In this document: piece by piece, positions 32,671 to 41,164 of the stretch | Layout: each line of letters opens with the position of its first letter | Numbering within the stretch: position 1 is the first letter of the stretch | NCBI RefSeq assembly: GCF_030462585.1 | Contig: NZ_JASMRU010000023.1 | Location: forward strand, 11,045 to 75,044 | Reading direction: 5' to 3' | DNA: 64,000 nt | From: Pseudomonas sp. CAN1 | Lineage (GTDB): Bacteria; Pseudomonadota; Gammaproteobacteria; Pseudomonadales; Pseudomonadaceae | Program-made: the position numbers and the translations under genes | Notes under the pieces: model-generated | What the model was told of the DNA's origin: nothing | The model's database searches: none | Seen by the model: the letters and a program-made list of their open reading frames with translations, nothing else

Positions 32671-34719
32671 ATGTCCCCATCCCGTCCCCGCCCCAGCTGG
32701 CGTCTAGCCCCGCTGAGCCTGGCCCTGTGCGCCGCCGCACCCGCGCTGGCCGCGGCCGCCCCCACCGAGCTGGAGCCCCAGGTGATCACCGCCAACCCGC
32801 TGGGCGACGCCTCCCCCGCCGCGCCCAGCAGCGTGCTGCAGGGCGACGAACTGACCCTGCGGCAGAAGGGCAGCCTGGGTGAAACCCTCAACGGCACGCC
32901 GGGTGTGTCCTCCACCTGGTTCGGCCCCGGCGCCAGCCGCCCGGTGATCCGTGGCATGGATGGCGACCGCATTCGCATCCTGCGCAATGGCGTCGGTGCG
33001 CTGGACGCCTCGTCGCTGTCCTACGACCATGCCGTGCCGGAAGACCCCAACGTCGTCGAGCGCATCGAAGTCGTGCGCGGCCCGGCCGCCCTGCTCTATG
33101 GCGGCAACGCCATCGGCGGCGTGGTCAACAGCTTCGACAACCGCATCCCCAGCGAACCGGTGGACGGCATCCATGGCCAGGGCGAGTTGCGCTACGGCGG
33201 CTCGGACACCACCCGCAGCAGCGCTGGCGCGCTGGAGGCCGGCGACGGCACCTTCGCCCTGCACCTGGACGCCGGCTCGCGCGAATTCAACGACCTGCGC
33301 ATCCCCGGCTACGCCCATTCCCCGCGCCAGCGCCAGATCGATGGCGACGACTCGAAACACCGAGTGAACAACAGCGACGGCCGCCAGGACAGTGGCGCCA
33401 TCGGCGGCAGCTACCACTGGGACCACGGCTACGCCGGCCTGTCCTACAGCGGCTACGACAGCAACTACGGCTCGCCCGCCGAAGACGACGTGCGCCTGAA
33501 GATGCAGCAGGACCGCTACGCCTTCGCCTCGGAAATCCGCGACCTCGACGGCCCCTTCAGCTCGGTGAAGCTGGATGCCGCCTACACCGAGTACCAGCAC
33601 AAGGAAATCGAGGACGGCGAGACCGGCACCACCTTCAAGAACGACGGCTACGAGGCGCGCATCGAGGCACGGCACAAGCCCATCGGCCCGCTGGACGGCG
33701 TGGTCGGCGCGCAGATCGCCAACAGCCGCTTTTCCGCACTGGGCGACGAAGCCTTCGTGCCGCACACCGAAACCGACAGCGCCGCGCTGTTCTTCCTGGA
33801 GAACTGGCAGGCCAGCGAGCGACTGGCGCTGAACCTGGGCGGCCGCGTCGAGCACACGCGCATCGAGCCCAACGCCAAGGATAACGAGCGCTTCGCCGAG
33901 AACGACGACTCGCGCAGCTTCACCGCCGGCAGCCTGTCCACCGGCGCGGTGTACAAGCTGACGCCGATCTGGTCGCTGGCCGGCACCCTGGCCTATACCG
34001 AGCGTGCACCGACCTTCTACGAGCTGTACGCCAACGGCGCCCACGCCGCCACCGGCACCTTCGAAGTCGGCGACGCCAACGCGAGCAAGGAAAAGGCCGT
34101 CTCCACCGACCTAGCCCTGCGCTTCGACAGCGAACGGCACAAAGGCAGCGTCGGCGTGTTCTACAGCCGCTTCTCCAACTACATCGGCCTGCTGGCCAGC
34201 GGGCGCTACCGCGACGAGGAAGGCGCGGTGGTCGATGCCGGCGACGACGAGGCGCTGCCCGAGTACCTCTACAGTGGCGTGAAGGCGGACTTCTACGGCG
34301 TCGAGGCGCAGGATCGCATCCACCTGCTGGAAAGCCCCTACGGCCGCTTCGACCTGGAGCTTTCCGGCGATTACACCCGCGCGAAGAACAAGGACACCGG
34401 CGAAGCCCTGCCGCGCATCGCCCCGCTGCGCCTGAACAGCGCGCTGCTCTGGGAGCTGCAGCAGTGGCAGGCGCGGGTCGACGTGGAATACGCCGCCGAC
34501 CAGAACCGCGTGCCGGAGAACGAGCTGCGTACCGACGGCTACACCACCCTGGGAGCCAGCGTCGGCTACCGCTTCGACCTGGGCGACAGCCGCTGGCTGG
34601 CCTTCGTCAAGGGCGAGAACCTGACCAACCAGACCGTGCGCTACGCCAGCTCCATCCTGCGCGACAGCGTGCCGGCCGGCGGACGCGGCATCCAGGCCGG
34701 GGTGAAGGTGGCGTTCTAA
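32671..34719 (+). CDS. TonB-dependent receptor, zinc-uptake (ZnuD-like) type
   Basis: 682-residue outer-membrane receptor. A signal peptide (MSPSRPRPSWRLAPLSLALC ... ALAAAA) is followed by the plug with RPVIRGMDGDRIRILRNGV, DASSLSYDHAVPEDPNVVER and PAALLYGGNAIGGVVN, a pattern typical of ZnuD-family receptors. A His/Asp-rich loop (residues about 200-240) could bind metal. It ends with KVAF and a terminal Phe. The Zur-like operator and recalled synteny with the zinc-regulated P. aeruginosa receptor PA0781 support zinc uptake. It is divergent from the AraC gene. Confidence 0.9.
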   Translation: MSPSRPRPSWRLAPLSLALCAAAPALAAAAPTELEPQVITANPLGDASPAAPSSVLQGDELTLRQKGSLGETLNGTPGVSSTWFGPGASRPVIRGMDGDRIRILRNGVGALDASSLSYDHAVPEDPNVVERIEVVRGPAALLYGGNAIGGVVNSFDNRIPSEPVDGIHGQGELRYGGSDTTRSSAGALEAGDGTFALHLDAGSREFNDLRIPGYAHSPRQRQIDGDDSKHRVNNSDGRQDSGAIGGSYHWDHGYAGLSYSGYDSNYGSPAEDDVRLKMQQDRYAFASEIRDLDGPFSSVKLDAAYTEYQHKEIEDGETGTTFKNDGYEARIEARHKPIGPLDGVVGAQIANSRFSALGDEAFVPHTETDSAALFFLENWQASERLALNLGGRVEHTRIEPNAKDNERFAENDDSRSFTAGSLSTGAVYKLTPIWSLAGTLAYTERAPTFYELYANGAHAATGTFEVGDANASKEKAVSTDLALRFDSERHKGSVGVFYSRFSNYIGLLASGRYRDEEGAVVDAGDDEALPEYLYSGVKADFYGVEAQDRIHLLESPYGRFDLELSGDYTRAKNKDTGEALPRIAPLRLNSALLWELQQWQARVDVEYAADQNRVPENELRTDGYTTLGASVGYRFDLGDSRWLAFVKGENLTNQTVRYASSILRDSVPAGGRGIQAGVKVAF

Positions 34720-34738
34720 GCCGCCGCGCTCTGCTGCT

Positions 34739-35602
34739 CTACAGCTGACGCCCGGCGTAATCCCGAGCGAACTGTGTGGCGATCCGCCCGGACCGCGACC
34801 CGCGATGGGTCGCCCAGCGGATCGCCGCCTGCTCCCATTCCTCCTGCGGTACGCCGCCCAGGCCGTGGGATTCCAGCCAGCGGGCGACCGCCTCCAGGTA
34901 CTGCTCCTGGCTGAAGGCATAGAAAGATATCCACAGACCGAAACGCTCGGAGAGCGAGATCTTCTCCTCCACCGCCTCGCCGGGGTGCAGCTCGCCGCTC
35001 TCGCTGCGCTGGAACGACAGGTTGTCCTCGGCGCGCTCGGCCAGCAGGTGGCGGCGGTTGGACGTGGCGTAGATCAGCACGTTGCCGGACTGCCCGGCGA
35101 CCGAGCCGTCCAGCACGGTCTTCAGGCCCTTGTAGCCGGTCTCGCCATCCTCGAAGGACAGGTCGTCGCAGAACAGCACGAAGCGCTCCTGGCGATGGCG
35201 CAGCAGATCGATGATCTGTGGCAGGTCGGCCAGGTGCTCCTTGTCCACTTCGATCAGGCGCAGCCCTTCGGCATGGAAGGCGTGCAGGCAGGCCTTCACC
35301 AGAGAACTCTTGCCGGTGCCGCGGGCGCCGGTCAGCAGCACGTTGTTGGCCGGGCGGCCGGAGACGAACTGGCGGGTGTTCTGCTCGATCAGCGCCTTTT
35401 GCCGGTCAACGTTGCGCAGGTCGTCGAAGGCGATCAGCGCCGGCTCGATCACCGGCGTCAGGCGCGGCTGGCCCTGGCGGTATTCCCAAAGATGGGCGAT
35501 GGCACCCTCTTCCAGCGCCAGTTCGGCGCGAAGCGGCAGGGATTGTTCAAGCAACCGGGCGATACGGGCCAGTTGTTCGGCGATTACGGACATGTCGTTC
35601 AT
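34739..35602 (-). CDS. AAA-type ATP-binding protein, DUF815 family
   Basis: 287-residue cytoplasmic P-loop ATPase of the DUF815 family. Walker A is LLTGARGTGKSSLVKACL and Walker B is RFVLFCDDLSFED. Downstream are ATSNRRHLLAER (sensor 1) and SLSERFGLWISFYAFSQEQY (sensor 2 region). The family is widespread but has no assigned function. It is convergent with the TonB receptor gene, 19 bases apart, and divergent from a cupin-AraC regulator. The family is secure; the role is unknown. Confidence 0.9.
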   Translation of the reverse strand: MNDMSVIAEQLARIARLLEQSLPLRAELALEEGAIAHLWEYRQGQPRLTPVIEPALIAFDDLRNVDRQKALIEQNTRQFVSGRPANNVLLTGARGTGKSSLVKACLHAFHAEGLRLIEVDKEHLADLPQIIDLLRHRQERFVLFCDDLSFEDGETGYKGLKTVLDGSVAGQSGNVLIYATSNRRHLLAERAEDNLSFQRSESGELHPGEAVEEKISLSERFGLWISFYAFSQEQYLEAVARWLESHGLGGVPQEEWEQAAIRWATHRGSRSGRIATQFARDYAGRQL

Positions 35603-35686
35603 GGTGGGATCATCGAAGCGGATGGGGACTGTTCAGCAGCCTAACGATGGAGGAAAGTGGTCGTCTAACGACAAACAGGCATCCAC

Positions 35687-36493
35687 ATGCGTAAAAAGGA
35701 CATAGCCACCCAGCCACCGGAAAATCACGGCGACGAACGGGCGGCGAGCCCGGTAGCCGCGGTCGCCCTGGACTTTCCCGACGGCCACCAGGTGCCTGCG
35801 CACAGTCATCATCGCGCGCAACTGCTCTACGCCGTGCGCGGTGTGCTGGTGGTGGGCAGCGCCAGCGGCCAGTGGGTGGTGCCGGACAACCGCGGCCTGT
35901 GGATACCCGGTGGCGTGGAGCACTGGACGCGCATGGTCGGCGACGTGCAGGTGCGCACTCTTTATGTGGAGCCCGGCAGCGCTCCGCACCTGCCGCCGGA
36001 CTGCTGTGTGCTGGCGGTCTCGCCGCTGCTGCGCGAGCTGATCCTGGCAGCGCTGACGATAAGCGGCGAAGTCAGGCCGGACTCCCGCGACGGCCGCGTC
36101 CTCGGCCTGATGCTCGATGAACTGCGCGAAGACCCGATGCTGCCGCTGCACCTGCCGCTGCCCGCCCATCCGCGCTTGCGTGCGCTGTGCCAGGCCATCC
36201 AGGCGCAGCCCGGCGACAGCGCCAGCCTCGGCGACTGGGCGGCCCGATTGAATGTCGACAGCAAGACGGTACAACGCTGGTTCTTCGCCGAAACCGGGCT
36301 GACCTTCGGCCAATGGCGGCAACAGGCACGGCTTCTGGCCGCCCTGGAGCGTTTGGCCCTGGGCGAAAGCGTGCTGAGCGTGGCGCTGGAAGTGGGATAC
36401 AGCACGCCCAGCGCCTTCAGCGCCATGTTCAGCCGCCAGTTCGGCCGACCGCCCAGCGATTTCCTCCGTTCACGTCCGCTAATCCGCTCATAA
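35687..36493 (+). CDS. AraC-family regulator with N-terminal cupin (NimR-like)
   Basis: 268-residue regulator. The cupin part carries VPAHSHHRAQLLYAVRGVL and WVVPDNRGLWIPGGVEHWTR, a pattern of NimR/RipA-like AraC proteins. The C-terminal AraC domain has SLGDWAARLNVDSKTVQRWF and VALEVGYSTPSAFSAMFSR. Members commonly repress a neighbouring efflux or transport gene, but here the neighbours are the DUF815 ATPase (divergent, 84 bases) and the Lon-type protease (same strand, 104 bases). The target is not clear. Confidence 0.88.
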   Translation: MRKKDIATQPPENHGDERAASPVAAVALDFPDGHQVPAHSHHRAQLLYAVRGVLVVGSASGQWVVPDNRGLWIPGGVEHWTRMVGDVQVRTLYVEPGSAPHLPPDCCVLAVSPLLRELILAALTISGEVRPDSRDGRVLGLMLDELREDPMLPLHLPLPAHPRLRALCQAIQAQPGDSASLGDWAARLNVDSKTVQRWFFAETGLTFGQWRQQARLLAALERLALGESVLSVALEVGYSTPSAFSAMFSRQFGRPPSDFLRSRPLIRS

Positions 36494-36538
36494 GCAACGT
36501 CTCGCAACATGCTCCGAGCACAACCTTCGGAAATGGGA

Positions 36539-36564
36539 TTGAAACCCTGCGTCGGTTTCCCCAT
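36539..36564 (+). promoter_or_regulatory. RpoH (sigma-32) promoter of asrA
   Basis: TTGAAA, 14-base spacer, CCCCAT followed by CTA. This matches the heat-shock consensus CTTGAAA-N13/14-CCCCATnT almost perfectly, 34 bases before the asrA ATG. It explains stress-inducible expression of this second Lon protease. Confidence 0.85.
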
Positions 36565-36597
36565 CTAGACTGTCATGTTCAATCAGTCAGGTGCCTC

Positions 36598-38997
36598 ATG
36601 AGCGACCACGACGAGATTCACGATATCCACAGCGCCGAAGAGGTCAGCAACACCGGGCTGGTGTTGCCGGGGCAGAACCTGCCGACCACGGTCTACGTCA
36701 TCCCGATCCACAACCGCCCGTTCTTCCCGGCGCAGGTGCTGCCGGTGATCGTCAACGAGGAACCGTGGGCCGAGACCCTGGAGCTGGTCGCCAAGACCGA
36801 GCACCACAGCCTGGCGCTGTTCTTCATGGAGAACCCGCCGGAAGACCCGCGCCACTTCGACCCGGACAGCCTGCCCGAGCACGGCACCCTGGTGCGCGTG
36901 CACCACGCCAGCCGCGAGGGCGGCAAGCTGCAGTTCGTCGCCCAGGGCCTGTCGCGTGTGCGCATCCGTGGCTGGATCAAGCGCCATCGCCCGCCCTTCC
37001 TGGTGGAAGTGGAGTACACCCATACCCCCAGCGACCCGAGCGACGAGGTGAAGGCCTACGGCATGGCCCTGATCAACGCGATCAAGGAACTGCTGCCGCT
37101 CAACCCGCTGTACAGCGAAGAGCTGAAGAACTACCTCAATCGCTTCAACCCCAACGATCCCTCGCCGCTGACCGACTTTGCCGCCGCGCTGACCACCGCG
37201 CCGGGCGCCGAGCTGCAGGGCGTGCTGGACACCGTGCCGATGCTCAAGCGCATGGAGAAGGTGCTGCCGCTACTGCGCAAGGAAGTGGAAGTCGCGCGCC
37301 TGCAGAAGGAGCTGTCCGCCGAGGTCAACCGCAAGATCGGCGAGCGCCAGCGCGAATTCTTCCTGCAGGAACAGCTGAAGATCATCCAGCAGGAACTGGG
37401 CATCACCAAGGACGACAAGAGCGCCGACTCCGACGAATTCCGCGCCCGCCTGGAAGGCAAGACCCTGCCCGAGCAGGCGAAGAAGCGCATCGACGAAGAG
37501 CTGAACAAGCTGTCGATCCTCGAGACTGGCTCGCCGGAGTACGCCGTCACGCGCAATTACCTCGACTGGGCGACCTCGGTGCCGTGGGGCCTGATGGGCG
37601 TCGACAAGCTCGACCTCAAGCACGCGCGCAAGGTCCTCGACCGCCATCATTCCGGGCTGGAAGACGTCAAGGACCGCATCCTCGAATTCCTCGCGGTGGG
37701 CACCTTCAAGGGCGAGATCGCCGGCTCCATCGTGCTGCTGGTGGGCCCGCCCGGCGTCGGCAAGACCAGCATCGGCAAGTCAATCGCCGAGAGCCTGGGG
37801 CGGCCGTTCTACCGCTTCAGCGTCGGCGGCATGCGTGATGAGGCCGAGATCAAGGGCCACCGCCGCACCTACATTGGCGCCCTGCCCGGCAAGCTGGTGC
37901 AGGCGCTGAAGGACGTCGAGGTGATGAACCCGGTGATCATGCTCGACGAGATCGACAAGCTCGGCAGCAGCTACCAGGGCGACCCCGCCTCGGCGCTGCT
38001 GGAGACGCTGGATCCGGAGCAGAACGTGGAGTTCCTCGATCACTACCTGGACCTGCGCCTGGACCTGTCCAAGGTGCTGTTCGTCTGCACCGCCAACACC
38101 CTGGACTCCATCCCCGGCCCGCTGCTGGACCGCATGGAAGTCATCCGCCTGTCCGGCTACATCGCCGAGGAGAAGCTGGCCATCGCCAAGCGTCACCTGT
38201 GGCCCAAGCAGCTGGAAAAGGCCGGCGTGCCGAAGAATCGGCTATCGATCAACGACGCCGCCCTGCGCGCGGTAATCGAGGGCTACGCCCGCGAGGCCGG
38301 CGTACGCCAGCTGGAGAAAGTGCTCGGCAAGCTGGTGCGCAAGTCGGTGATGAAGCTGCTGGAAGACCCCGAATCGGTGGTGAAGATCGGCGCCAAGGAC
38401 CTGGAGGAATACCTCGGCATGCCGGTGTTCCGCACCGAGCAGGTGCTCTCCGGCGTCGGCGTGATCACCGGCCTGGCCTGGACCAGCATGGGCGGCGCGA
38501 CCCTGCCCATCGAGGCGACGCGCATCCACACGCTGAACCGCGGCTTCAAGCTCACCGGCCAGTTGGGTGACGTGATGAAGGAGTCGGCGGAGATTGCCTA
38601 CAGCTACATCAGCTCGAACCTGAAGAAGTACGGCGGCGAGTCGACCTTCTTCGACCAGGCCTTCGTCCACCTGCACGTACCCGAGGGCGCCACGCCCAAG
38701 GACGGCCCCAGCGCCGGCGTGACCATGGCCAGCGCCCTGCTGTCCCTGGCGCGCAACCAGGCGCCGAAGAAGGGCGTGGCCATGACCGGCGAGCTGACCC
38801 TCACCGGGCAGGTGCTGCCCATCGGCGGGGTGCGCGAGAAGGTCATCGCGGCGCGTCGGCAGAAGATCTTCGAGCTGATCCTCCCCGAGCCCAACCGCGG
38901 CGACTTCGAGGAGCTGCCGGAGTACCTGAAGGAAGGCCTGACGGTGCATTTCGCCAAGCGCTTCGGCGATGTGGCGAAGGTGCTGTTCCCGGCGTGA
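36598..38997 (+). CDS. asrA: Lon-family ATP-dependent protease, second copy (AsrA)
   Basis: 799-residue LonA-type protease degrading misfolded or regulatory proteins in the cytoplasm. The N-terminal LAN domain (YVIPIHNRPFFPAQVLPVIV) is followed by the AAA+ core with Walker A GPPGVGKTS at 383-391 and Walker B VIMLDEIDKLG. The proteolytic domain has catalytic Ser705 (PKDGPSAGV) and Lys748 (GVREKVIAARR), spaced 43 residues apart as in E. coli Lon. Position next to icp recalls P. aeruginosa AsrA (PA0779), induced by aminoglycosides and heat. The ATG at 36598 follows the RpoH promoter; a longer frame from 36187 overlaps the AraC gene and is rejected. Confidence 0.93.
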   Translation: MSDHDEIHDIHSAEEVSNTGLVLPGQNLPTTVYVIPIHNRPFFPAQVLPVIVNEEPWAETLELVAKTEHHSLALFFMENPPEDPRHFDPDSLPEHGTLVRVHHASREGGKLQFVAQGLSRVRIRGWIKRHRPPFLVEVEYTHTPSDPSDEVKAYGMALINAIKELLPLNPLYSEELKNYLNRFNPNDPSPLTDFAAALTTAPGAELQGVLDTVPMLKRMEKVLPLLRKEVEVARLQKELSAEVNRKIGERQREFFLQEQLKIIQQELGITKDDKSADSDEFRARLEGKTLPEQAKKRIDEELNKLSILETGSPEYAVTRNYLDWATSVPWGLMGVDKLDLKHARKVLDRHHSGLEDVKDRILEFLAVGTFKGEIAGSIVLLVGPPGVGKTSIGKSIAESLGRPFYRFSVGGMRDEAEIKGHRRTYIGALPGKLVQALKDVEVMNPVIMLDEIDKLGSSYQGDPASALLETLDPEQNVEFLDHYLDLRLDLSKVLFVCTANTLDSIPGPLLDRMEVIRLSGYIAEEKLAIAKRHLWPKQLEKAGVPKNRLSINDAALRAVIEGYAREAGVRQLEKVLGKLVRKSVMKLLEDPESVVKIGAKDLEEYLGMPVFRTEQVLSGVGVITGLAWTSMGGATLPIEATRIHTLNRGFKLTGQLGDVMKESAEIAYSYISSNLKKYGGESTFFDQAFVHLHVPEGATPKDGPSAGVTMASALLSLARNQAPKKGVAMTGELTLTGQVLPIGGVREKVIAARRQKIFELILPEPNRGDFEELPEYLKEGLTVHFAKRFGDVAKVLFPA

Positions 38998-39122
38998 TGC
39001 CCTGAACCAACCTGTAGGAGCGGGCCACGCCCGCGATTCGCGCCCATGGGGCGCTCCTACAGGCTGGCTCCGGTGTTTGGGTTTTGGCTTTTGTAGGAGC
39101 GGAGCTTCTCCGCGATGCTCTG
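38998..39122. repeat. REP-like elements downstream of asrA
   Basis: CTGTAGGAGCGGGCCACGCC ... GGGGCGCTCCTACAG form a loose inverted pair (39012-39062), followed by TGTAGGAGCGGAGCTTCTCC at 39093-39112. This begins a 978-base gene-free stretch before icp made up almost wholly of repeats. Confidence 0.75.
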
Positions 39123-39164
39123 GCTTGGGCTTGGGCTTGGGCTTGGGCTTGAGCTTGAGCTTGG
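39123..39164. repeat. hexanucleotide tandem repeat (GCTTGG)n
   Basis: Seven units of GCTTGG (two read GCTTGA) in a row, 42 bases, directly beside module copy B. A simple sequence repeat prone to slippage. Confidence 0.85.
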
Positions 39165-39171
39165 GAGTTTC

Positions 39172-39468
39172 AGCGCCGCTTCGGCGTGCGCGCGGACTTC
39201 TTGTTTCGCCCCCTCGGGCGAGTCCCTTTTGGCAGACGCCCCAAAAGGAACCAAAAGGTCTCGCCCCTGCCATCCGGCTTTTCGCTTCGCGAAAAGTACC
39301 CTCGGTTCCTCGGAGTTTCAGGGGGCCGCCGCGAAGGGCCATCCCTGGCCAGTCGCGGCTTCCGCGGCATCCATGCCGCTCTCCCCCTGAAACTCCGATC
39401 ACCTTCGGCCTCCTGAAAGGGGCACTCCGGAGCGTGCGGATGTTTCTCTGGAAACCCTCAAGAGCCAG
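39172..39468 (-). repeat. dispersed ~300-bp intergenic module, copy B (inverted)
   Basis: The reverse complement of this stretch aligns along its whole length with 18042-18345. Shared landmarks are CCAGAGAAACATCCGCAC, GGAGTTTCAGGGG ... CCCCTGAAACTCC, GGCCAGGGATGGCCCTTCGC, CTTTTGGTTCCTTTTGGGGCG and GACTCGCCCGAGGGGGCGAA. The inner palindrome differs in sequence (TTTTCGCGAAGCGAAAA rather than TTTTTCGCCTAGGCGAAAAA) but is kept as a palindrome. Confidence 0.8.
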
Positions 39469-39481
39469 AGCCGGCGCTTGT

Positions 39482-39559
39482 GTGTAGGGCGGATAACCCG
39501 GAACGGGTTATCCGCCGATACCACAACGGCGGATAACGCTGGCGCGTTATGCGCCCTAC
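39482..39559. repeat. GTAGGGCG...GCCCTAC palindromic element, copy 3
   Basis: A 78-bp copy of the element at 17768-17843, abutting module copy B. The first arm reads GTAGGGCGGATAACCCGGAA. Confidence 0.85.
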
Positions 39560-39574
39560 GACCAGCTCCACCCT

Positions 39575-39798
39575 GTAGGAGCGAGCTTGCTCGCGAACCG
39601 CACTCTGCCACCCTCCCCGGCGGAACATTGATGCTGTTGACGCACAGGAATTGATGGGTATCGCTGCGCTCCACGCCATCCTACGTTTGTGCTTCGCTGT
39701 GGTTTCGGTGGGGATGTGAACTCTGCTCGCGGACAAGGTCCGCTCCTACGGGGAAATGCGGTGCCAGGCGGTTCGCGAGCAAGCTCGCTCCTATGAAG
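39575..39798. repeat. REP plus composite repeat unit (second copy of the 17850-18026 unit)
   Basis: A half-REP TGTAGGAGCGAGCTTGCTCG is followed at 39633-39798 by GAATTGATGGGTATCGCTGC, CATCCTACG, CGCGGACAAGGTCCGCTCCT and GCGGTTCGCGAGCAAGCTCG, the same order as 17850-18026. Confidence 0.75.
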
Positions 39799-39832
39799 AG
39801 CCCACTTCACACCGATCTGGCTTTGGCTCTGG

Positions 39833-39885
39833 CTCGCCCGAGGGGGCGAATCAAGAAGTCCGAGCGCACGCCGAAGCGACGCTAA
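39833..39885 (+). repeat. 3' fragment of the ~300-bp module, copy C
   Basis: About 53 bases reading CTCGCCCGAGGGGGCGAATC ... GCGCACGCCGAAGCG, the right end of the module only, in the same orientation as copy A and facing copy B. Confidence 0.75.
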
Positions 39886-39975
39886 ACCGCCCAAGCCAAA
39901 AGCATCGCAGGTGCGTCCACTGCTACGTCGATTGCGTTATCCTGCGGCCCAACCTGTCCCCTCCCAGGAGCCGTC

Positions 39976-40371
39976 ATGCCGTCGTACCGCTCGTTGCTGC
40001 CCCTCACCCTGGTCCTGCTCGCCGGCTGCGCCGGGCAGACCAAACCCGTGGTCACCCTGGAAGACGCCAGCGACTGCAAGCCGCTGAAACTGCATGCCGG
40101 CCAGGAGCTGGTGCTGATCCTGCCGAGCAACCCCACCACCGGTTTCCGCTGGGAGATGCGCAACGCCGCCAACGGCCTGCTGCGCGCCCTCGGCCCGGAG
40201 GTCTACAGCAATCCCGAGGACGCCGGCCTGGTCGGCAGCGCCGGGGAGTCCACCTGGCGCTTCCGCGTTTCCGGCGCTGGCGAGGACAAGCTGGAACTGG
40301 CCTACCGCCGCCCCTGGGAGCCGGAAGTGGCGCCCGCGCAGACCTTCGTCTGCCCGATTGCCGTCAAGTAA
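39976..40371 (+). CDS. icp: chagasin-family inhibitor of cysteine peptidases, lipoprotein
   Basis: 131-residue chagasin/Icp protein that inhibits papain-like cysteine peptidases. A lipoprotein signal ends LLAGC with lipidated Cys18. The inhibitory L2 loop is NPTTGFRWEM, and RRPWEP supplies the conserved L6 loop; the central GSAGESTWRFRVSGAGED region gives L4. The beta-barrel is presumed to face the periplasm. AGGAG lies 7 bases before the ATG. In P. aeruginosa this gene is PA0778 and also sits beside asrA (recalled). Confidence 0.93.
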   Translation: MPSYRSLLPLTLVLLAGCAGQTKPVVTLEDASDCKPLKLHAGQELVLILPSNPTTGFRWEMRNAANGLLRALGPEVYSNPEDAGLVGSAGESTWRFRVSGAGEDKLELAYRRPWEPEVAPAQTFVCPIAVK

Positions 40372-40488
40372 CGCGCGCCCACCGAACGACAGCCCGGCGC
40401 CATAAGCCGCTCGTGCTGGCGCCTTCGGCCTGTGGAGCAACTGCACGCTGCGGCAAAGTGAGCGCTCGTTTCCACGGGAGGGAACCCC

Positions 40489-41163
40489 ATGCGCTGGGCG
40501 CTCTTGGCACTGATCGGCGGTGCCGCTTACCTGTTCGCCGTCACCTTCGACCTGCACGCGCTGCGCATGCTGTGCAAGCCGCTGCCGGTGCTGGCCATGC
40601 TGTTGTGGATTCTCGGCACGCCGGCCGACGGCTACCGGCGCTGGGTCGCCATCGGCCTGGTGCTGTCGATGCTCGGCGACATCCTGCTGGAATGGCCAAT
40701 CAACGCCTTCGTCCCCGGCCTCGCCGCCTTCCTGCTGGCGCACCTGGCCTACCTGGTCGCCTACCTGGGTGATACTCGCCGCTTCGCCCCGCTCGGCCTG
40801 CTGGTTGCCGGCGCCCTCGGCGGCGGCCTGTTCGCCCTGCTCTACAGCCGAGGCCTGGGCCCATTGCTGCTGCCGATTGCGCTGTACAGCCTGACCATCA
40901 GCGCCATGCTCTGGCGCGCCATCGCCCGGCTCGGTGTGCCCTCGATCGCCAATGCCAGCCGGGTATTTGCCGCCTTGGGCGCGCTGCTGTTCGTCAGCTC
41001 CGACTCAATGATCGGCATCAGCCGCTTCGTCGTCGCCTTCGACGGCTCCTCCTACGCCATCATGCTGACCTACTGGCTCGGCCAGCTCGGCATCGCCGCT
41101 TCGGTCACAAGTCGTCATATCGTTCTGCCATACTCGGAAGGACAACCCGCCACCCGAGCCTGA
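40489..41163 (+). CDS. YhhN/TMEM86-family membrane protein (lysoplasmalogenase-like)
   Basis: 224-residue inner-membrane protein with about eight hydrophobic helices. The YhhN family core appears as KPLPVLAMLLWILGT (early Lys-Pro motif), LVLSMLGDILLEWP and HLAYLVAYL, and the C-terminal SDSMIGISRFV. Family members from animals hydrolyse lysoplasmalogen; bacterial substrates are uncertain. GGAGGG lies 9 bases before the ATG. Its stop is one base from the start of the following binding-protein gene, indicating coupled translation. Confidence 0.88.
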   Translation: MRWALLALIGGAAYLFAVTFDLHALRMLCKPLPVLAMLLWILGTPADGYRRWVAIGLVLSMLGDILLEWPINAFVPGLAAFLLAHLAYLVAYLGDTRRFAPLGLLVAGALGGGLFALLYSRGLGPLLLPIALYSLTISAMLWRAIARLGVPSIANASRVFAALGALLFVSSDSMIGISRFVVAFDGSSYAIMLTYWLGQLGIAASVTSRHIVLPYSEGQPATRA

Positions 41164-41164
41164 C

